A stretch of DNA of 25,599 bases, from contig NZ_JPYA01000116.1 in the NCBI RefSeq assembly GCF_000750005.1, positions 1 to 25,599 on the forward strand. The letters are read 5' to 3'. Below the pieces are notes generated by a model. It was not told where the DNA came from. It made no database searches and was given only the letters and a program-made list of their open reading frames with translations. The stretch comes from Geobacillus icigianus (GTDB lineage Bacteria > Bacillota > Bacilli > Bacillales > Anoxybacillaceae). Shown one piece after another: positions 1-7,750 of the stretch (positions within the stretch are counted from its first letter, which is position 1; each line of letters opens with the position of its first letter). The translations under genes were made by a program, and so were the position numbers.

Positions 1-45
1 GATAATCACGATGTGTTTTAAAACAGTATATGAAAGGATGTGGCG

Positions 46-195
46 ATGATGAGCCGGACGGAACGGAAAAACATGATCGAATTTATTGAAAAAGTGCGGG
101 GCTTGTCGCGGGAACAACTTGCTTGCATGACCGACGCCGAGATTGAATACCTGTATGAACGCTCGTATCATCATCACGAAGAAATTGTGGAGTAA
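46..195 (+). CDS. BH0509-like small protein (49 aa)
   Basis: A complete 49-codon frame starts at ATG 46 (or the adjacent ATG 49), preceded by AAAGGATG a few bases upstream, and ends at TAA 193-195. The protein is charged and carries the run LSREQLACMTDAEIEYLYE, ending in a His/Glu-rich tail. This pattern resembles the short BH0509-type proteins of Bacillaceae, whose function is unknown to me. It is too short for enzymatic domains and has no membrane segment. A GC-rich hairpin follows at 225-258, consistent with a monocistronic small gene. The family name is from memory and is moderately sure; that it is coding is well supported by the start site, codon use and terminator. Confidence 0.7.
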   Translation: MMSRTERKNMIEFIEKVRGLSREQLACMTDAEIEYLYERSYHHHEEIVE

Positions 196-224
196 TAGCG
201 ATCGCTAGAATGGGCACAAAACGG

Positions 225-258
225 AGCCGACCCAAAACAGACACGTTTTGGGTCGGCT
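225..258. terminator. Bidirectional terminator hairpin
   Basis: AGCCGACCCAAAAC (225-238) pairs perfectly with GTTTTGGGTCGGCT (245-258) over 14 bp with a 6-nt loop. The plus-strand side is followed by TGATTTT and the minus-strand side by CCGTTTTG. It lies between the converging ends of the gene at 46-195 and the small peptide gene at 265-369. Confidence 0.85.
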
Positions 259-264
259 TGATTT

Positions 265-369
265 TCAATGGTAACCGTTTTGGCCGTTGGCACTCCCGCT
301 CGTTTTATGCTTCGGCCGATTTTTCCCTTTTTGCTTCGTTCCCCCGTCTTTTTTCGTATGCTTCGCCAT
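265..369 (-). CDS. Very small basic peptide, unknown (34 aa)
   Basis: On the minus strand an ATG at 369-367 opens a 34-codon frame ending at TGA 267-265. It encodes a Lys/Gly/Asn/His-rich peptide that starts MAKHTKKDGG and ends ANGQNGYH, with no hydrophobic stretch. A seven-G run lies 6 nt upstream where a Shine-Dalgarno site would be. It lies 69 bp downstream of the yihY-family gene on the same strand and its stop is 6 bp before the terminator hairpin. The composition recalls the minor small acid-soluble spore proteins of Bacillus, but I cannot match it to one. Coding status rests on position, start region and composition only. Confidence 0.45.
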   Translation of the reverse strand: MAKHTKKDGGTKQKGKNRPKHKTSGSANGQNGYH

Positions 370-438
370 CGTTATCCCCCCCTGTATGAAAATCCCCACA
401 CCATTACATTGTCCGGTCGGCACTCGTTTTATGCACGT

Positions 439-1272
439 TTAACGGACCCGCTTTCTCCCTTCCCGTTCGCAATCGAACAGAGCGTTCAGCTCTCCTCCCA
501 AGATCAGGATCATGCCAGACAAATAAAACCACACCATCAGCACGATCATCCCGCCAAGGCTGCCATACATCGCCGTATAATTGGCGAAGTTGTTGACGTA
601 ATAGGAAAACGCCGACGAGGTGGCAATCCAGCCAGCCGTGGCAAACACAGCGCCGCGCACCACATTGACGCAGCGCAACCGCTTATTCGGGGCAAAATAG
701 TAAAGCGCAGTAAACACCGCAAACAAGAGCAAGGAGCTCGTCACCCAGCGCAATGTGTTCCAAACATCCAAAAACGGCCGTGACAACCCGAGCGCCGAAA
801 ACAAAAACAGCCCGATCATCCTTCCAAAAACGGGGAGCACGAGAGCGACGATAATGACAGCGATCATGCCGAGCGTCAATACGATCGACAACCCCCTTAC
901 TACCCAAAACGGTCGATCTTCTTGCACGTCGTAAGCGCGGTTGAACGCCCGCATAATCGCGCTCATCCCATTCGAAGCAGACCAAACAGCAGCAATGATG
1001 CTAAACGACAGCAAGCCACCGTTTTGTTCATTCATGAGGCGATGAACATTCGTCTCGATGAGACGAAGCGCCTCTTTCGGGGCGTATTGCCGCACGAGCG
1101 CGAGCACATCCTCATGCGGAATCGGCAAATAGGCTAACAGCGTCATTAAAAACAGCAAAAACGGAAACAACGACAGGAGAAAATAATACGCCAGCTCCGC
1201 CGATAGTCTTGGGATTTCATCTTCCTGAAAACGCCGGACCAGCTCGCGGATGAATGTCGCATTCACCAACAT
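439..1272 (-). CDS. YihY/BrkB family inner-membrane protein (YfkH-like)
   Basis: This is a 277-aa polytopic membrane protein. The start MLVNATF at 1272 is chosen because GGGAGG lies 7-8 nt upstream; an in-frame ATG 39 bases earlier has no such site. Five or six hydrophobic segments are visible, including LAYYFLLSLFPFLLFLMTLL near the N-terminus, and the family's hallmark region around AVWSASNGMSAIMRAFNRAYDV and a C-terminal MIVLMVWFYLSGMILILGGELNA. These are typical of the YihY/UPF0761 family, once mis-named ribonuclease BN; the biochemical role is unknown. It lies 104 bp downstream of the tyrosine phosphatase on the same strand, as B. subtilis yfkH follows yfkJ, although yfkI is absent here. 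Confidence 0.88.
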   Translation of the reverse strand: MLVNATFIRELVRRFQEDEIPRLSAELAYYFLLSLFPFLLFLMTLLAYLPIPHEDVLALVRQYAPKEALRLIETNVHRLMNEQNGGLLSFSIIAAVWSASNGMSAIMRAFNRAYDVQEDRPFWVVRGLSIVLTLGMIAVIIVALVLPVFGRMIGLFLFSALGLSRPFLDVWNTLRWVTSSLLLFAVFTALYYFAPNKRLRCVNVVRGAVFATAGWIATSSAFSYYVNNFANYTAMYGSLGGMIVLMVWFYLSGMILILGGELNALFDCEREGRKRVR

Positions 1273-1376
1273 CGGCCGTCCTCCCTTCCCTTGCTTTTCG
1301 AACGACTGCATCGTTGACCGCTTTTTTCATCAGCGCCGTGAAAGAGAGCTCCCGCGCTAGGCGAAGCGGAAGCGGC

Positions 1377-1859
1377 TCAATGCTCCTCCGTCAGCCGATG
1401 ATCGCGCATGATCGTTTCCAGCAAATGCTCGCATCCCGCTCGGATCAGGTGATACACTTCGGCAAAATTGCCCGTATAGTACGGGTCTGGCACGTCGTCC
1501 GTTTCCCGTTCCGGCACGAAATCGAGCAGCCGAGCGATCACCGCTCTCGACCGGAGGCCGGCCAACCGCCGCAAATCGTTCAAATTGGTGGCATCCATGG
1601 CGATGATATAATCGAACTCCTCCAAGTCGCGGCGGGCGACTTGCCGGGCGCGGATGCCGGAATAATCGATCTTGTTCTCGCTTAAAATTCGCCGCGTTTC
1701 CGCATGCGGCGGTTCCCCCACATGCCAGCTGCCCGTTCCCGCCGAATCAACGGTGATGACATGCTCTAGTCCCCGCTCTTTCACCAAATGGCGAAAAACA
1801 GCTTCCGCCATCGGCGAACGGCAGATGTTTCCAAGACAAACGAACAGCACTTTCACCAT
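1377..1859 (-). CDS. yfkJ: Low-molecular-weight protein tyrosine phosphatase (YfkJ-like)
   Basis: This 160-aa cytoplasmic protein begins MVKVLFVCLGNICRSPMAEA. The phosphate-binding loop C8-x5-R14-S15 is at the N-terminus, and the general-acid motif DPYY is at residues 125-128, together with the DSAGTGSWHVGEPPH region near 38-52. These identify an LMW-PTP, which hydrolyses phosphotyrosine or related phosphoesters. The start at 1859 is preferred over an upstream in-frame ATG because AGGGAGG sits 9 nt upstream. Length fits the family (about 155-160 aa). It is first in a minus-strand pair with the YihY-family gene and divergent from yfkK, the same grouping as in B. subtilis. Confidence 0.93.
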   Translation of the reverse strand: MVKVLFVCLGNICRSPMAEAVFRHLVKERGLEHVITVDSAGTGSWHVGEPPHAETRRILSENKIDYSGIRARQVARRDLEEFDYIIAMDATNLNDLRRLAGLRSRAVIARLLDFVPERETDDVPDPYYTGNFAEVYHLIRAGCEHLLETIMRDHRLTEEH

Positions 1860-2076
1860 CCGAAACGGCCTCCCTTTCGCCATCGTGATGAACATCGTTT
1901 CATTCGGTATTGTTTCTTTTTTCTCGCCGGCCTAGCCTCTCTTTCACCGCACAGGCCCGCCTCTCCATTTTACCATACCGTCTGTTTCTCGGCTGGGCAA
2001 CAGACGATCTCCTCTCCCGCTTTTCAGCGCCGATGTGGTACAATACATGATAACCGCTATGAAAGGAGCGCGAATC

Positions 2077-2301
2077 ATGGACTTATCCAAACCGTCGGCG
2101 GAAAACGTCGAATACATGATTGAACAATTGAAACAAAAATTAAAAATGCTCAATTGGGAAGCGATGAAGCCATCACATTTTTCCGAGGAATGGTACGATG
2201 AATTGAAAGAGATTTTCGAGATGGTGATGAAACGCGAGACGTTCAGTCCGAGTGAAATGCAAGCCATTGTGGAAGAACTCGGGAATCTGCGCAAAAAGTA
2301 A
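2077..2301 (+). CDS. yfkK: UPF0435 / DUF1128 protein YfkK
   Basis: A 74-aa soluble, mostly helical and acidic protein starts at ATG 2077 with GAAAGGAG about 8 nt upstream; an earlier in-frame start at 2035 lacks a ribosome site. The sequence [19 protein letters not shown], followed by an amphipathic body and the ending EELGNLRKK, matches the YfkK family as I recall it, including length. The function of the family is not known. It is divergent from the phosphatase gene at 1377-1859, matching the yfkK-yfkJ neighbourhood of B. subtilis. Confidence 0.85.
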   Translation: MDLSKPSAENVEYMIEQLKQKLKMLNWEAMKPSHFSEEWYDELKEIFEMVMKRETFSPSEMQAIVEELGNLRKK

Positions 2302-2322
2302 AGGCTTGCCGGTCGTAAGGCG

Positions 2323-2369
2323 CGCGGTTTTGAAGGGCGGAAAACGGGGCGTCTTTCCGCCGAACCGCG
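2323..2369 (+). terminator. Long nested hairpin after yfkK
   Basis: CGCGGTT (2323-2329) pairs with AACCGCG (2363-2369), and inside it GGCGGAAA (2336-2343) pairs with TTTCCGCC (2354-2361). It lies 22 bp after the yfkK stop. There is no T-tract, so it is a poor intrinsic terminator; it may protect the transcript or act in another way. Confidence 0.4.
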
Positions 2370-2456
2370 GGGTTCGCTGACATGCCGCACCGGCCAGCCA
2401 TGATCCAAAGGCGCTTGCCCGCCAAGATAAACATAATTCCCATCGAAAAACTAGGA

Positions 2457-2484
2457 TTGACATTGGCGGCAATTGTGCTAAAAT
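2457..2484 (+). promoter_or_regulatory. Sigma-A promoter of the sulfate operon
   Basis: A perfect -35 box TTGACA (2457-2462) is followed by a 16-bp spacer and TAAAAT (2479-2484). Transcription would begin about 2491, 20 nt before the SAM riboswitch aptamer. Confidence 0.8.
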
Positions 2485-2510
2485 TTTAATCAATTACATC
2501 ATTGCATACG

Positions 2511-2614
2511 CTTATCAAGAGCGAGGGAGGGACTGGCCCGATGAACTCCGGCAACCTGCTCTGGCTAGCAAGGTGCCAATTCCAGCAAAAATGGGGTCCA
2601 TTTTGAAAGATAAG
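2511..2614 (+). promoter_or_regulatory. SAM-I (S-box) riboswitch aptamer
   Basis: The closing P1 helix is CTTATC (2511-2516) with GATAAG (2609-2614). Inside are the conserved S-box segments AGAGCGAGGGAGGGACTGGC, CCGATGAACTCCGGCAACC, and AAGGTGCCAATTCCAGCA. It senses S-adenosylmethionine and is expected to switch off the downstream operon when SAM, the product of sulfur assimilation via cysteine and methionine, is abundant. The B. subtilis cysH operon is an established member of the S-box regulon. Confidence 0.95.
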
Positions 2615-2631
2615 GCGGCGCTAATTCTTCC

Positions 2632-2666
2632 GCTCTTTCCAAAATCAAAATGGGAAGGGCATTTTT
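2632..2666 (+). terminator. Riboswitch-controlled intrinsic terminator
   Basis: GCTCTTTCC (2632-2640) pairs with GGGAAGGGC (2652-2660), using G-U pairs, and is followed by ATTTTTG. It lies 18 nt after the S-box aptamer and 80 nt before cysH, the expected position for the SAM-dependent terminator. Confidence 0.85.
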
Positions 2667-2745
2667 GTCGCCGAGCTGCCGCTTGCTGAGTAAATATCCA
2701 ACTAATCACGTTGATTTTCTTTGGTTTTATAAGGAGGGAAAAACG

Positions 2746-3453
2746 ATGCTCACGTACGATCAGTGGGAAACGGCAGAAAAACCGTCTTTTCCGTCTGACA
2801 ATGAAACAAAAGGAGCGCTTGACGTTCTCGCTTGGGCGTACCGCGAGTACGGTGATGAAATGGTGTACGCCTGTAGCTTTGGCATCGAAGGCATCGTGCT
2901 GATCGATCTGATTTCCCAAGTGAAGCCGGATGCGGAAATCGTCTTTCTCGACACGGGGCTGCATTTTCAAGAAACGTATGACACGATCGAAAAAGTGAAA
3001 GAAAAATATCCTTCGCTCCGCATCGTGATGAAACGCCCGTCACTGACGTTGGAACAACAAGCCGCCCAGTTTGGTGATGAACTATGGAAGCGCGATCCGA
3101 ACAAATGTTGCGAGCTGCGCAAAGTCATTCCGCTGCGTGAAGCGCTGACTGGGGTGACCGCTTGGATTTCCGGCTTGCGCCGCGAACAATCGCCGACGCG
3201 GCGCCATGTCGAATACATCAATAAGGATGACAAATTCCGTTCGGTCAAAGTCTGTCCGCTCATTCATTGGACATGGAAAGACGTATGGAACTACGTGTAT
3301 AAGCACGATCTTCCGTACAACGTGCTTCATGACCGCGGCTACCCGAGCATCGGCTGCGCTCCGTGTACAGCGCCGGCAGTCGATCCGAACGATTTGCGCT
3401 CCGGGCGCTGGGCCGGCCAAGGGAAGACCGAGTGCGGGCTCCATCTCACATAG
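2746..3453 (+). CDS. cysH: APS/PAPS reductase CysH
   Basis: CysH reduces adenylyl sulfate (APS) or PAPS to sulfite with thioredoxin. The 235-aa protein shows the nucleotide-binding segment [15 protein letters not shown] (41-55), [11 protein letters not shown] (142-152) and the C-terminal catalytic ECGLH with Cys230. It also has CC at 121-122 and GCAPC (Cys204, Cys207), the paired cysteines that hold a [4Fe-4S] cluster in APS-using enzymes, so APS is probably a direct substrate. The start at 2746 has AAGGAGGG 7 nt upstream. It is the first gene of the riboswitch-controlled operon with sat and cysC. Length is normal for bacterial CysH. Confidence 0.96.
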   Translation: MLTYDQWETAEKPSFPSDNETKGALDVLAWAYREYGDEMVYACSFGIEGIVLIDLISQVKPDAEIVFLDTGLHFQETYDTIEKVKEKYPSLRIVMKRPSLTLEQQAAQFGDELWKRDPNKCCELRKVIPLREALTGVTAWISGLRREQSPTRRHVEYINKDDKFRSVKVCPLIHWTWKDVWNYVYKHDLPYNVLHDRGYPSIGCAPCTAPAVDPNDLRSGRWAGQGKTECGLHLT

Positions 3454-3467
3454 GAGGAACCCATCGT

Positions 3468-3530
3468 ATGCTCCTTGCGATTGCGGTTTCTCATTTCCTT
3501 TTTCTTCGCCATGAACATGGCGGCATGTAA
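3468..3530 (+). pseudogene. Probable 5' stub of a lost sulfate permease gene (cysP)
   Basis: Between cysH and sat a GGAGGA site (3453-3458) precedes ATG 3468, which opens a 20-codon frame beginning MLLAIAVSH. In the +1-shifted frame the same DNA reads FFFAMNMAAC (about 3500-3530). The B. subtilis CysP sulfate permease starts with a hydrophobic stretch leading into FFAMNIGASG, and cysP lies at exactly this place, between cysH and sat. I infer that only the first 15-20 codons remain, with a frameshift, and that the rest was deleted. A free-standing 20-aa peptide is the alternative. The fragment is too short for certainty. Confidence 0.45.
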
Positions 3531-3567
3531 GCGATTTTTCAGTCTATCAATCTAGGAGGTTGTGAAC

Positions 3568-4728
3568 ATGAGCGTAAGCATCCCGCATGGCGGCACATTA
3601 ATCAACCGTTGGAATCCCGATTATCCGCTTGACGAAGCATCCAAAACGATCGAACTGTCGAAAGCGGAATTAAGCGATTTGGAATTGATCGGCACGGGGG
3701 CGTACAGTCCGCTCACCGGCTTTTTAACGAAAGCGGACTACGACGCGGTTGTGGAAACGATGCGCCTCGCTGACGGCACCGTCTGGAGCATTCCGATCAC
3801 GCTCGCGGTGACGGAGGAGAAAGCGAAAGAACTTGCTGTCGGCGATAAAGCGAAGCTCGTTTATAACGGCGACGTGTACGGCGTCATCGAAATCGCCGAT
3901 ATGTACCGCCCGGACAAAACAAAAGAAGCTACGTTCGTTTACAAAACGGATGAACTCGCCCACCCTGGCGTACGCAAACTGTTTGAAAAACCGGATGTGT
4001 ACGTCGGCGGGGAAGTCACGCTTGTCAAACGGACCGATAAAGGACCGTTCGCCGCGTTTTATTTCGATCCGGCCGAAACGCGGAAGCGGTTTGCCGAACT
4101 CGGCTGGAACACCGTTGTCGGCTTCCAAACGCGCAACCCGGTTCACCGCGCTCACGAATACATTCAAAAATGCGCGCTTGAGATCGTCGACGGTTTGTTT
4201 TTAAACCCGCTCGTCGGTGAAACGAAAGCGGATGACATTCCGGCTGACATCCGGATGGAAAGCTACCAAGTGCTGCTGGAAAACTATTATCCGAAAGACC
4301 GCGTCTTCCTTGGCGTCTTCCAAGCGGCCATGCGCTATGCCGGACCGCGCGAGGCCATTTTCCATGCCATGGTGCGCAAAAACTTCGGCTGCACGCACTT
4401 CATCGTCGGCCGCGACCACGCCGGTGTCGGCAATTACTACGGCACATATGACGCACAAAAAATCTTCTCGAACTTTACGGCTGAAGAGCTCGGGATCACG
4501 CCGCTCTTTTTCGAACATAGCTTTTATTGCACGAAATGCGAAGGCATGGCGTCAACGAAAACGTGCCCGCATGATGCTGAGTATCATGTCGTTCTTTCCG
4601 GCACGAAAGTCCGTGAAATGCTTCGCAACGGCCAAGTGCCGCCAAGCACGTTCAGCCGCCCGGAAGTCGCCGCCGTCTTGATCAAAGGATTGCAACAGCG
4701 CGAAGCGGTCACCCCGTCAACGCGGTAA
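3568..4728 (+). CDS. sat: Sulfate adenylyltransferase (ATP sulfurylase)
   Basis: Sat activates sulfate with ATP to give APS and pyrophosphate, the first step of assimilation. The 386-aa protein has an N-terminal PUA-like domain (about 1-160) and the catalytic domain with QTRN (187-190), HRAH (193-196) and GRDHAGVG further on, all diagnostic of the family; length equals that of other single-domain bacterial enzymes. The ATG at 3568 is chosen because AGGAGG (3554-3559) lies 8 nt upstream; a GTG two codons earlier would be too close. It is followed after 12 bp by cysC. Cys residues near the C-terminus ([13 protein letters not shown]) suggest a zinc-type site seen in related enzymes. Confidence 0.97.
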   Translation: MSVSIPHGGTLINRWNPDYPLDEASKTIELSKAELSDLELIGTGAYSPLTGFLTKADYDAVVETMRLADGTVWSIPITLAVTEEKAKELAVGDKAKLVYNGDVYGVIEIADMYRPDKTKEATFVYKTDELAHPGVRKLFEKPDVYVGGEVTLVKRTDKGPFAAFYFDPAETRKRFAELGWNTVVGFQTRNPVHRAHEYIQKCALEIVDGLFLNPLVGETKADDIPADIRMESYQVLLENYYPKDRVFLGVFQAAMRYAGPREAIFHAMVRKNFGCTHFIVGRDHAGVGNYYGTYDAQKIFSNFTAEELGITPLFFEHSFYCTKCEGMASTKTCPHDAEYHVVLSGTKVREMLRNGQVPPSTFSRPEVAAVLIKGLQQREAVTPSTR

Positions 4729-4740
4729 AGGAGGAGCGTC

Positions 4741-5352
4741 ATGAGCACGAACATCGTTTGGCATCAAACATCGGTCACGAAACAAGACCGGCGCGAGCGC
4801 AACGGCCATCATAGCGCCATCCTTTGGTTCACCGGGCTGTCCGGCTCCGGCAAATCAACGGTGGCGAACGCCGTCTCTAGACGGCTGTTTGAGCTCGGCA
4901 TTCAAAACTACGTATTAGACGGCGACAACATCCGCCACGGGCTCAACAAAGACCTCGGCTTTTCCGCCGCCGACCGGACGGAAAACATCCGCCGCATCGG
5001 CGAAGTGGCCAAACTGTTTGTCGACAGCGGACAGTTTGTGTTAACGGCGTTTATTTCCCCGTTTGCCGAAGACCGGGCGCTCGTCCGCCGTCTCGTCGAC
5101 GAGGACGAGTTTATCGAAATTTATGTTAGCTGTCCGCTTGAAGAATGTGAAAAACGCGACCCAAAAGGGCTGTACGAAAAAGCGCGCCGCGGGGAAATTC
5201 GCGAATTTACCGGCATCGACTCGCCGTACGAAGCGCCGACAGCGCCGGAGCTGACGATCGAAACCGACCGCTATTCGGTCGAAGAATGCGTCGAGCAAGT
5301 GCTCGCTTATTTGCGCGAACGGAGAATGATCCCGGCAGCGAAGGCGGACTGA
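4741..5352 (+). CDS. cysC: Adenylylsulfate kinase (APS kinase)
   Basis: CysC phosphorylates APS to PAPS. The 203-aa protein carries the P-loop GLSGSGKS (32-39), the substrate motif [41 protein letters not shown], and the lid region [12 protein letters not shown], all conserved in APS kinases. The start at 4741 is preceded by AAAGGAGG 7 nt upstream, 12 bp after sat, so the two genes are clearly co-transcribed. Length is typical. No terminator follows, and a possible secondary promoter lies before sumT. Confidence 0.97.
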   Translation: MSTNIVWHQTSVTKQDRRERNGHHSAILWFTGLSGSGKSTVANAVSRRLFELGIQNYVLDGDNIRHGLNKDLGFSAADRTENIRRIGEVAKLFVDSGQFVLTAFISPFAEDRALVRRLVDEDEFIEIYVSCPLEECEKRDPKGLYEKARRGEIREFTGIDSPYEAPTAPELTIETDRYSVEECVEQVLAYLRERRMIPAAKAD

Positions 5353-5400
5353 TTGTTCCTCCTTTGCTCAAAAGAACGGAAGAACATTTGCCAAAGTCGT

Positions 5401-5428
5401 TTGCGCACAAAAGCAAACGATGTACAAT
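5401..5428 (+). promoter_or_regulatory. Possible internal promoter before sumT
   Basis: TTGCGC (5401-5406), a 16-bp spacer and TACAAT (5423-5428) lie 73 bp upstream of the sumT start, in the 149-bp gap after cysC. The -10 is good, the -35 weak. It could let the sirohaem genes be expressed independently of the SAM riboswitch. Confidence 0.4.
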
Positions 5429-5501
5429 AAAAAGCACAGCTAGGCATTCACGCCGCTCTCCGGCGGTTGGCTGAATCATGCACGAAGGGGCTGAAACAAC
5501 G

Positions 5502-6278
5502 ATGGGAAAAGTCTACCTTGTCGGCGCCGGCCCTGGCGATCCGGAACTGATCACCGTCAAAGGACTAACATGCATTCAACGGGCGGATGTCATTTTGTAC
5601 GACCGTCTCATTAACGAAGAGTTGTTGTCATACGCCAAGCCGGACGCTGAATTGATCTTTTGCGGGAAGCTGCCCGGCTGCCACGCCATGCAGCAGGAAA
5701 CGATCAACCGCGCGCTCGTCCTGCATGCCAAAAAGGGGAAAACTGTCGTCCGCTTAAAAGGCGGCGATCCATTCGTGTTCGGGCGCGGCGGCGAAGAGGC
5801 GGAAGCGCTCGTCAAGCATGGGATTGAGTTTGAGATCGTTCCCGGTGTCACCTCTGCCATCGCCGCAGCGGCGTATGCCGGCATCCCGGTCACCCATCGC
5901 GAGTTCAGCTCAAGCGTCGCCTTTGTCACCGGGCACCGGCGCGAAGGAAGCGGCGACGAAATTCAATGGGAAAGCCTAGCCAAAGGCATCGACACCATTG
6001 CCATTTATATGGGGATTCAGCGCTTATCCTCCATCTGCAGCCAACTGATGAAATATGGGAAGTCGCCCGAAACACCGGCGGCGGTCATCGAATGGGGAAC
6101 GACCTCCGCCCAACGCACGGTCACTGGCACGTTAGCGACGATCGCCGAAATCGCCGCCAACGAGCAAATGCGAAATCCGAGCATGGTCATCATCGGGGAG
6201 GTCGTGCGGCTGCGCGCGAACATTCAATGGTATGAGCGGCTGTTGTGGTCCTCTGCAGCCGCTGGCGCCACATCGTGA
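5502..6278 (+). CDS. sumT: Uroporphyrinogen-III C-methyltransferase (SUMT)
   Basis: The enzyme uses two SAM molecules to methylate uroporphyrinogen III to precorrin-2, the first step of sirohaem synthesis. The 258-aa protein begins MGKVYLVGAGPGDPELITVK, with the GAGPGDPE loop at 8-15, and has RLKGGDPFVFGRGGEEAEAL, PGVTSAIAAAAYAGIPVTHR and an MGIQRL segment, all typical of the SumT/CobA family. The start at 5502 is chosen because homology begins there and AAGGGG lies upstream; an in-frame ATG 24 bases earlier has little support. It corresponds to B. subtilis YlnD and is followed after 11 bp by sirB. It has no fused CysG domains. Confidence 0.95.
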   Translation: MGKVYLVGAGPGDPELITVKGLTCIQRADVILYDRLINEELLSYAKPDAELIFCGKLPGCHAMQQETINRALVLHAKKGKTVVRLKGGDPFVFGRGGEEAEALVKHGIEFEIVPGVTSAIAAAAYAGIPVTHREFSSSVAFVTGHRREGSGDEIQWESLAKGIDTIAIYMGIQRLSSICSQLMKYGKSPETPAAVIEWGTTSAQRTVTGTLATIAEIAANEQMRNPSMVIIGEVVRLRANIQWYERLLWSSAAAGATS

Positions 6279-6289
6279 GGCGGTTCGCC

Positions 6290-7036
6290 ATGGAAGCTGT
6301 TTTATACGTCAGCCACGGCAGCCGCGTCGCTGCCGCGCGCTTGGAAGCGGCCCGTTTCGTCGAGCAATGCAAAGCAGCCGTCGACATCCCGATTCAAGAA
6401 CTTTGCTTTATCGAACTGGCGGAACCGGATATCATCACCGGGGTTGACCGTTGCGTCGCCCAAGGAGCGACGCGCATCATTGTCATTCCGCTTTTGCTCC
6501 TATCGGCTGGACACGCCAAACGCGACATTCCGGCGGCGCTCGAGCTGGCGAAACAGCGCCATCCAGCAGTCGAAATCGTCTGCGGTTCCCCGTTTGGCGT
6601 TCATGATGCGATGATTGACATCATCATTGACCGCATCAGTGAATGCGCGCCTTCCCTCGATGGCGAATCGATGATTTTGCTCATCGGCCGCGGCAGCAGC
6701 GATCCCGATACGAAGCGCGACATCACCGCCATCGCCCGGCGTTTGCAAGAAAAAACACACGTCCCGCACGTTAGCGTCTGCTTTCTTGCCGCCATCGGCC
6801 CGACGCTTGACGAAGGGCTTGAGCAGGCGAACGCCTCACCTTGCCGGCGCGTGTTTGTCGTTCCATATTTATTGTTCACCGGGGTCTTAATGAAAACGAT
6901 CGAACGGAAGCTGCGCGGGTTCCCTACTTCTGACAAACAATGGCATTTGTGTCCTTACTTAGGCTACCATCCGCGGCTAGTGACGCTCATTCGGCAACAA
7001 GTAGCGTCGCTGGCGCTGGCGAAAAAAGGAGCTTGA
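6290..7036 (+). CDS. sirB: Sirohydrochlorin ferrochelatase SirB
   Basis: SirB inserts iron into sirohydrochlorin to give sirohaem, the cofactor of sulfite reductase. The 248-aa protein has two CbiX-like halves: an N-terminal YVSHGSR motif with the metal-binding His and a second half starting with LIGRGSSDPDT. Leu/Ile-rich VIPLLLLSAGHAKRDIP is typical of the CbiX/SirB fold. The start at ATG 6290 fits the family; the upstream GTGAGG is a modest ribosome site, and the gene is 11 bp after sumT, so translation is probably coupled. It matches B. subtilis YlnE by order and size. Its stop codon lies inside the loop-side of the operon terminator. Confidence 0.92.
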   Translation: MEAVLYVSHGSRVAAARLEAARFVEQCKAAVDIPIQELCFIELAEPDIITGVDRCVAQGATRIIVIPLLLLSAGHAKRDIPAALELAKQRHPAVEIVCGSPFGVHDAMIDIIIDRISECAPSLDGESMILLIGRGSSDPDTKRDITAIARRLQEKTHVPHVSVCFLAAIGPTLDEGLEQANASPCRRVFVVPYLLFTGVLMKTIERKLRGFPTSDKQWHLCPYLGYHPRLVTLIRQQVASLALAKKGA

Positions 7037-7055
7037 CCGTCCAAGCTCCTTTTTT
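7022..7055 (+). terminator. Strong terminator of the sulfate/sirohaem operon
   Basis: A 14-bp perfect stem, AAAAAAGGAGCTTG (7022-7035) with CAAGCTCCTTTTTT (7042-7055), with a 6-nt loop and a terminal T-run. The sirB stop codon (7034-7036) is built into it. Confidence 0.95.
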
Positions 7056-7082
7056 GTATGTACATTCATTCCCGTCTATTAT
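7054..7082 (+). promoter_or_regulatory. Possible promoter of acyP
   Basis: TTGTAT (7054-7059), a 17-bp spacer and TATTAT (7077-7082) directly follow the sirB terminator. The 162 bp between it and the acyP start hold no recognisable riboswitch or T-box. Confidence 0.5.
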
Positions 7083-7244
7083 ATGATGAAAGCGGGACCG
7101 CAAAGAGCAGCGGCAACCATTGGCTGAACGCTCCGCACAGACCATTCCGTTAGGCACTGAAGCAACGTTCATAGCTGTCCGCCTTTGGCCCCGCGTCAAA
7201 GGGGGGAAATCGCCGGAGCGTGAGGCAACTAAGGAGGTCGCGAT

Positions 7245-7529
7245 ATGAAACGGGTGCATGTCATTGCCGAAGGACGCGTGCAAGGGGTCGGTTTTCGCTA
7301 TTTCGTCCAGCACGAGGCGTTGAAGCGGCAGCTGACCGGTTGGGTGAAAAACAATGATGACGGAACAGTGGAAATGGAAGTGCAAGGGAACGAAAGCGCT
7401 CTTCAACTCTTTTTGGAAACGATTGAAGCGGGAACGATGTTTGCCAAAGTGACACGCCTGCACATCGAGCCGCGCGATGTTCGGCCTGATGAAAAACCGT
7501 TCCGCATTATGTACGGGAGCGGATGCTGA
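7245..7529 (+). CDS. acyP: Acylphosphatase
   Basis: A 94-aa cytoplasmic enzyme that hydrolyses acyl phosphates. It has the phosphate-binding GRVQGVGFRYFV (catalytic Arg in GVGFR) and GWVKNNDDGTVEMEVQG (catalytic Asn) in the usual order, with normal family length. The start has AAGGAGG (7231-7237) 7 nt upstream. It appears monocistronic; instead of a clear terminator the downstream DNA has a truncated copy of the dispersed repeat (7576-7650). It corresponds to YflL of B. subtilis. Confidence 0.95.
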   Translation: MKRVHVIAEGRVQGVGFRYFVQHEALKRQLTGWVKNNDDGTVEMEVQGNESALQLFLETIEAGTMFAKVTRLHIEPRDVRPDEKPFRIMYGSGC

Positions 7530-7575
7530 CCGCTCGGCCAATGAAATGCCGCCTCTAGGAGGCCGATACCAACCT

Positions 7576-7650
7576 CGTTTCTCAAGTAGAAAAAACTTGT
7601 TGCATCAGCCGCTATGTTCACGCGTTCCATCATTTGCCCAATGTGTGTTG
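7576..7650 (-). repeat. Dispersed repeat, copy E (5'-truncated)
   Basis: On the minus strand this reads GATGGAACGCGTGAACATAG, then GGCTGATGCAACAAG and TTTTTTCTACTTGAGAAACG. It is nearly identical to the 3' two thirds of copy D at 21183-21280, including TTCTACTTGAGAAACGA. It lies between acyP and the arginase-like gene, whose ends converge. Confidence 0.8.
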
Positions 7651-7750
7651 CGGGCGCAAGATGCCCGTCCGGCGCGCGACGCTGGCGAACGAACGTGTTT
7701 TTGGCTTGCGCACAAAGCCGCTCGCCAGCTCCGCGGCAACTCGGCAGAAT

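Noticed and set aside
268..783. A 171-codon plus-strand frame
   Set aside because: Antisense to the YihY-family gene and the small basic peptide gene; no homology and rich in His, Arg and Pro.
7083..7244. Possible T-box or other riboswitch before acyP
   Set aside because: No T-box sequence, S-box or other conserved aptamer core could be found in this leader; only unspecific GC-rich stems.
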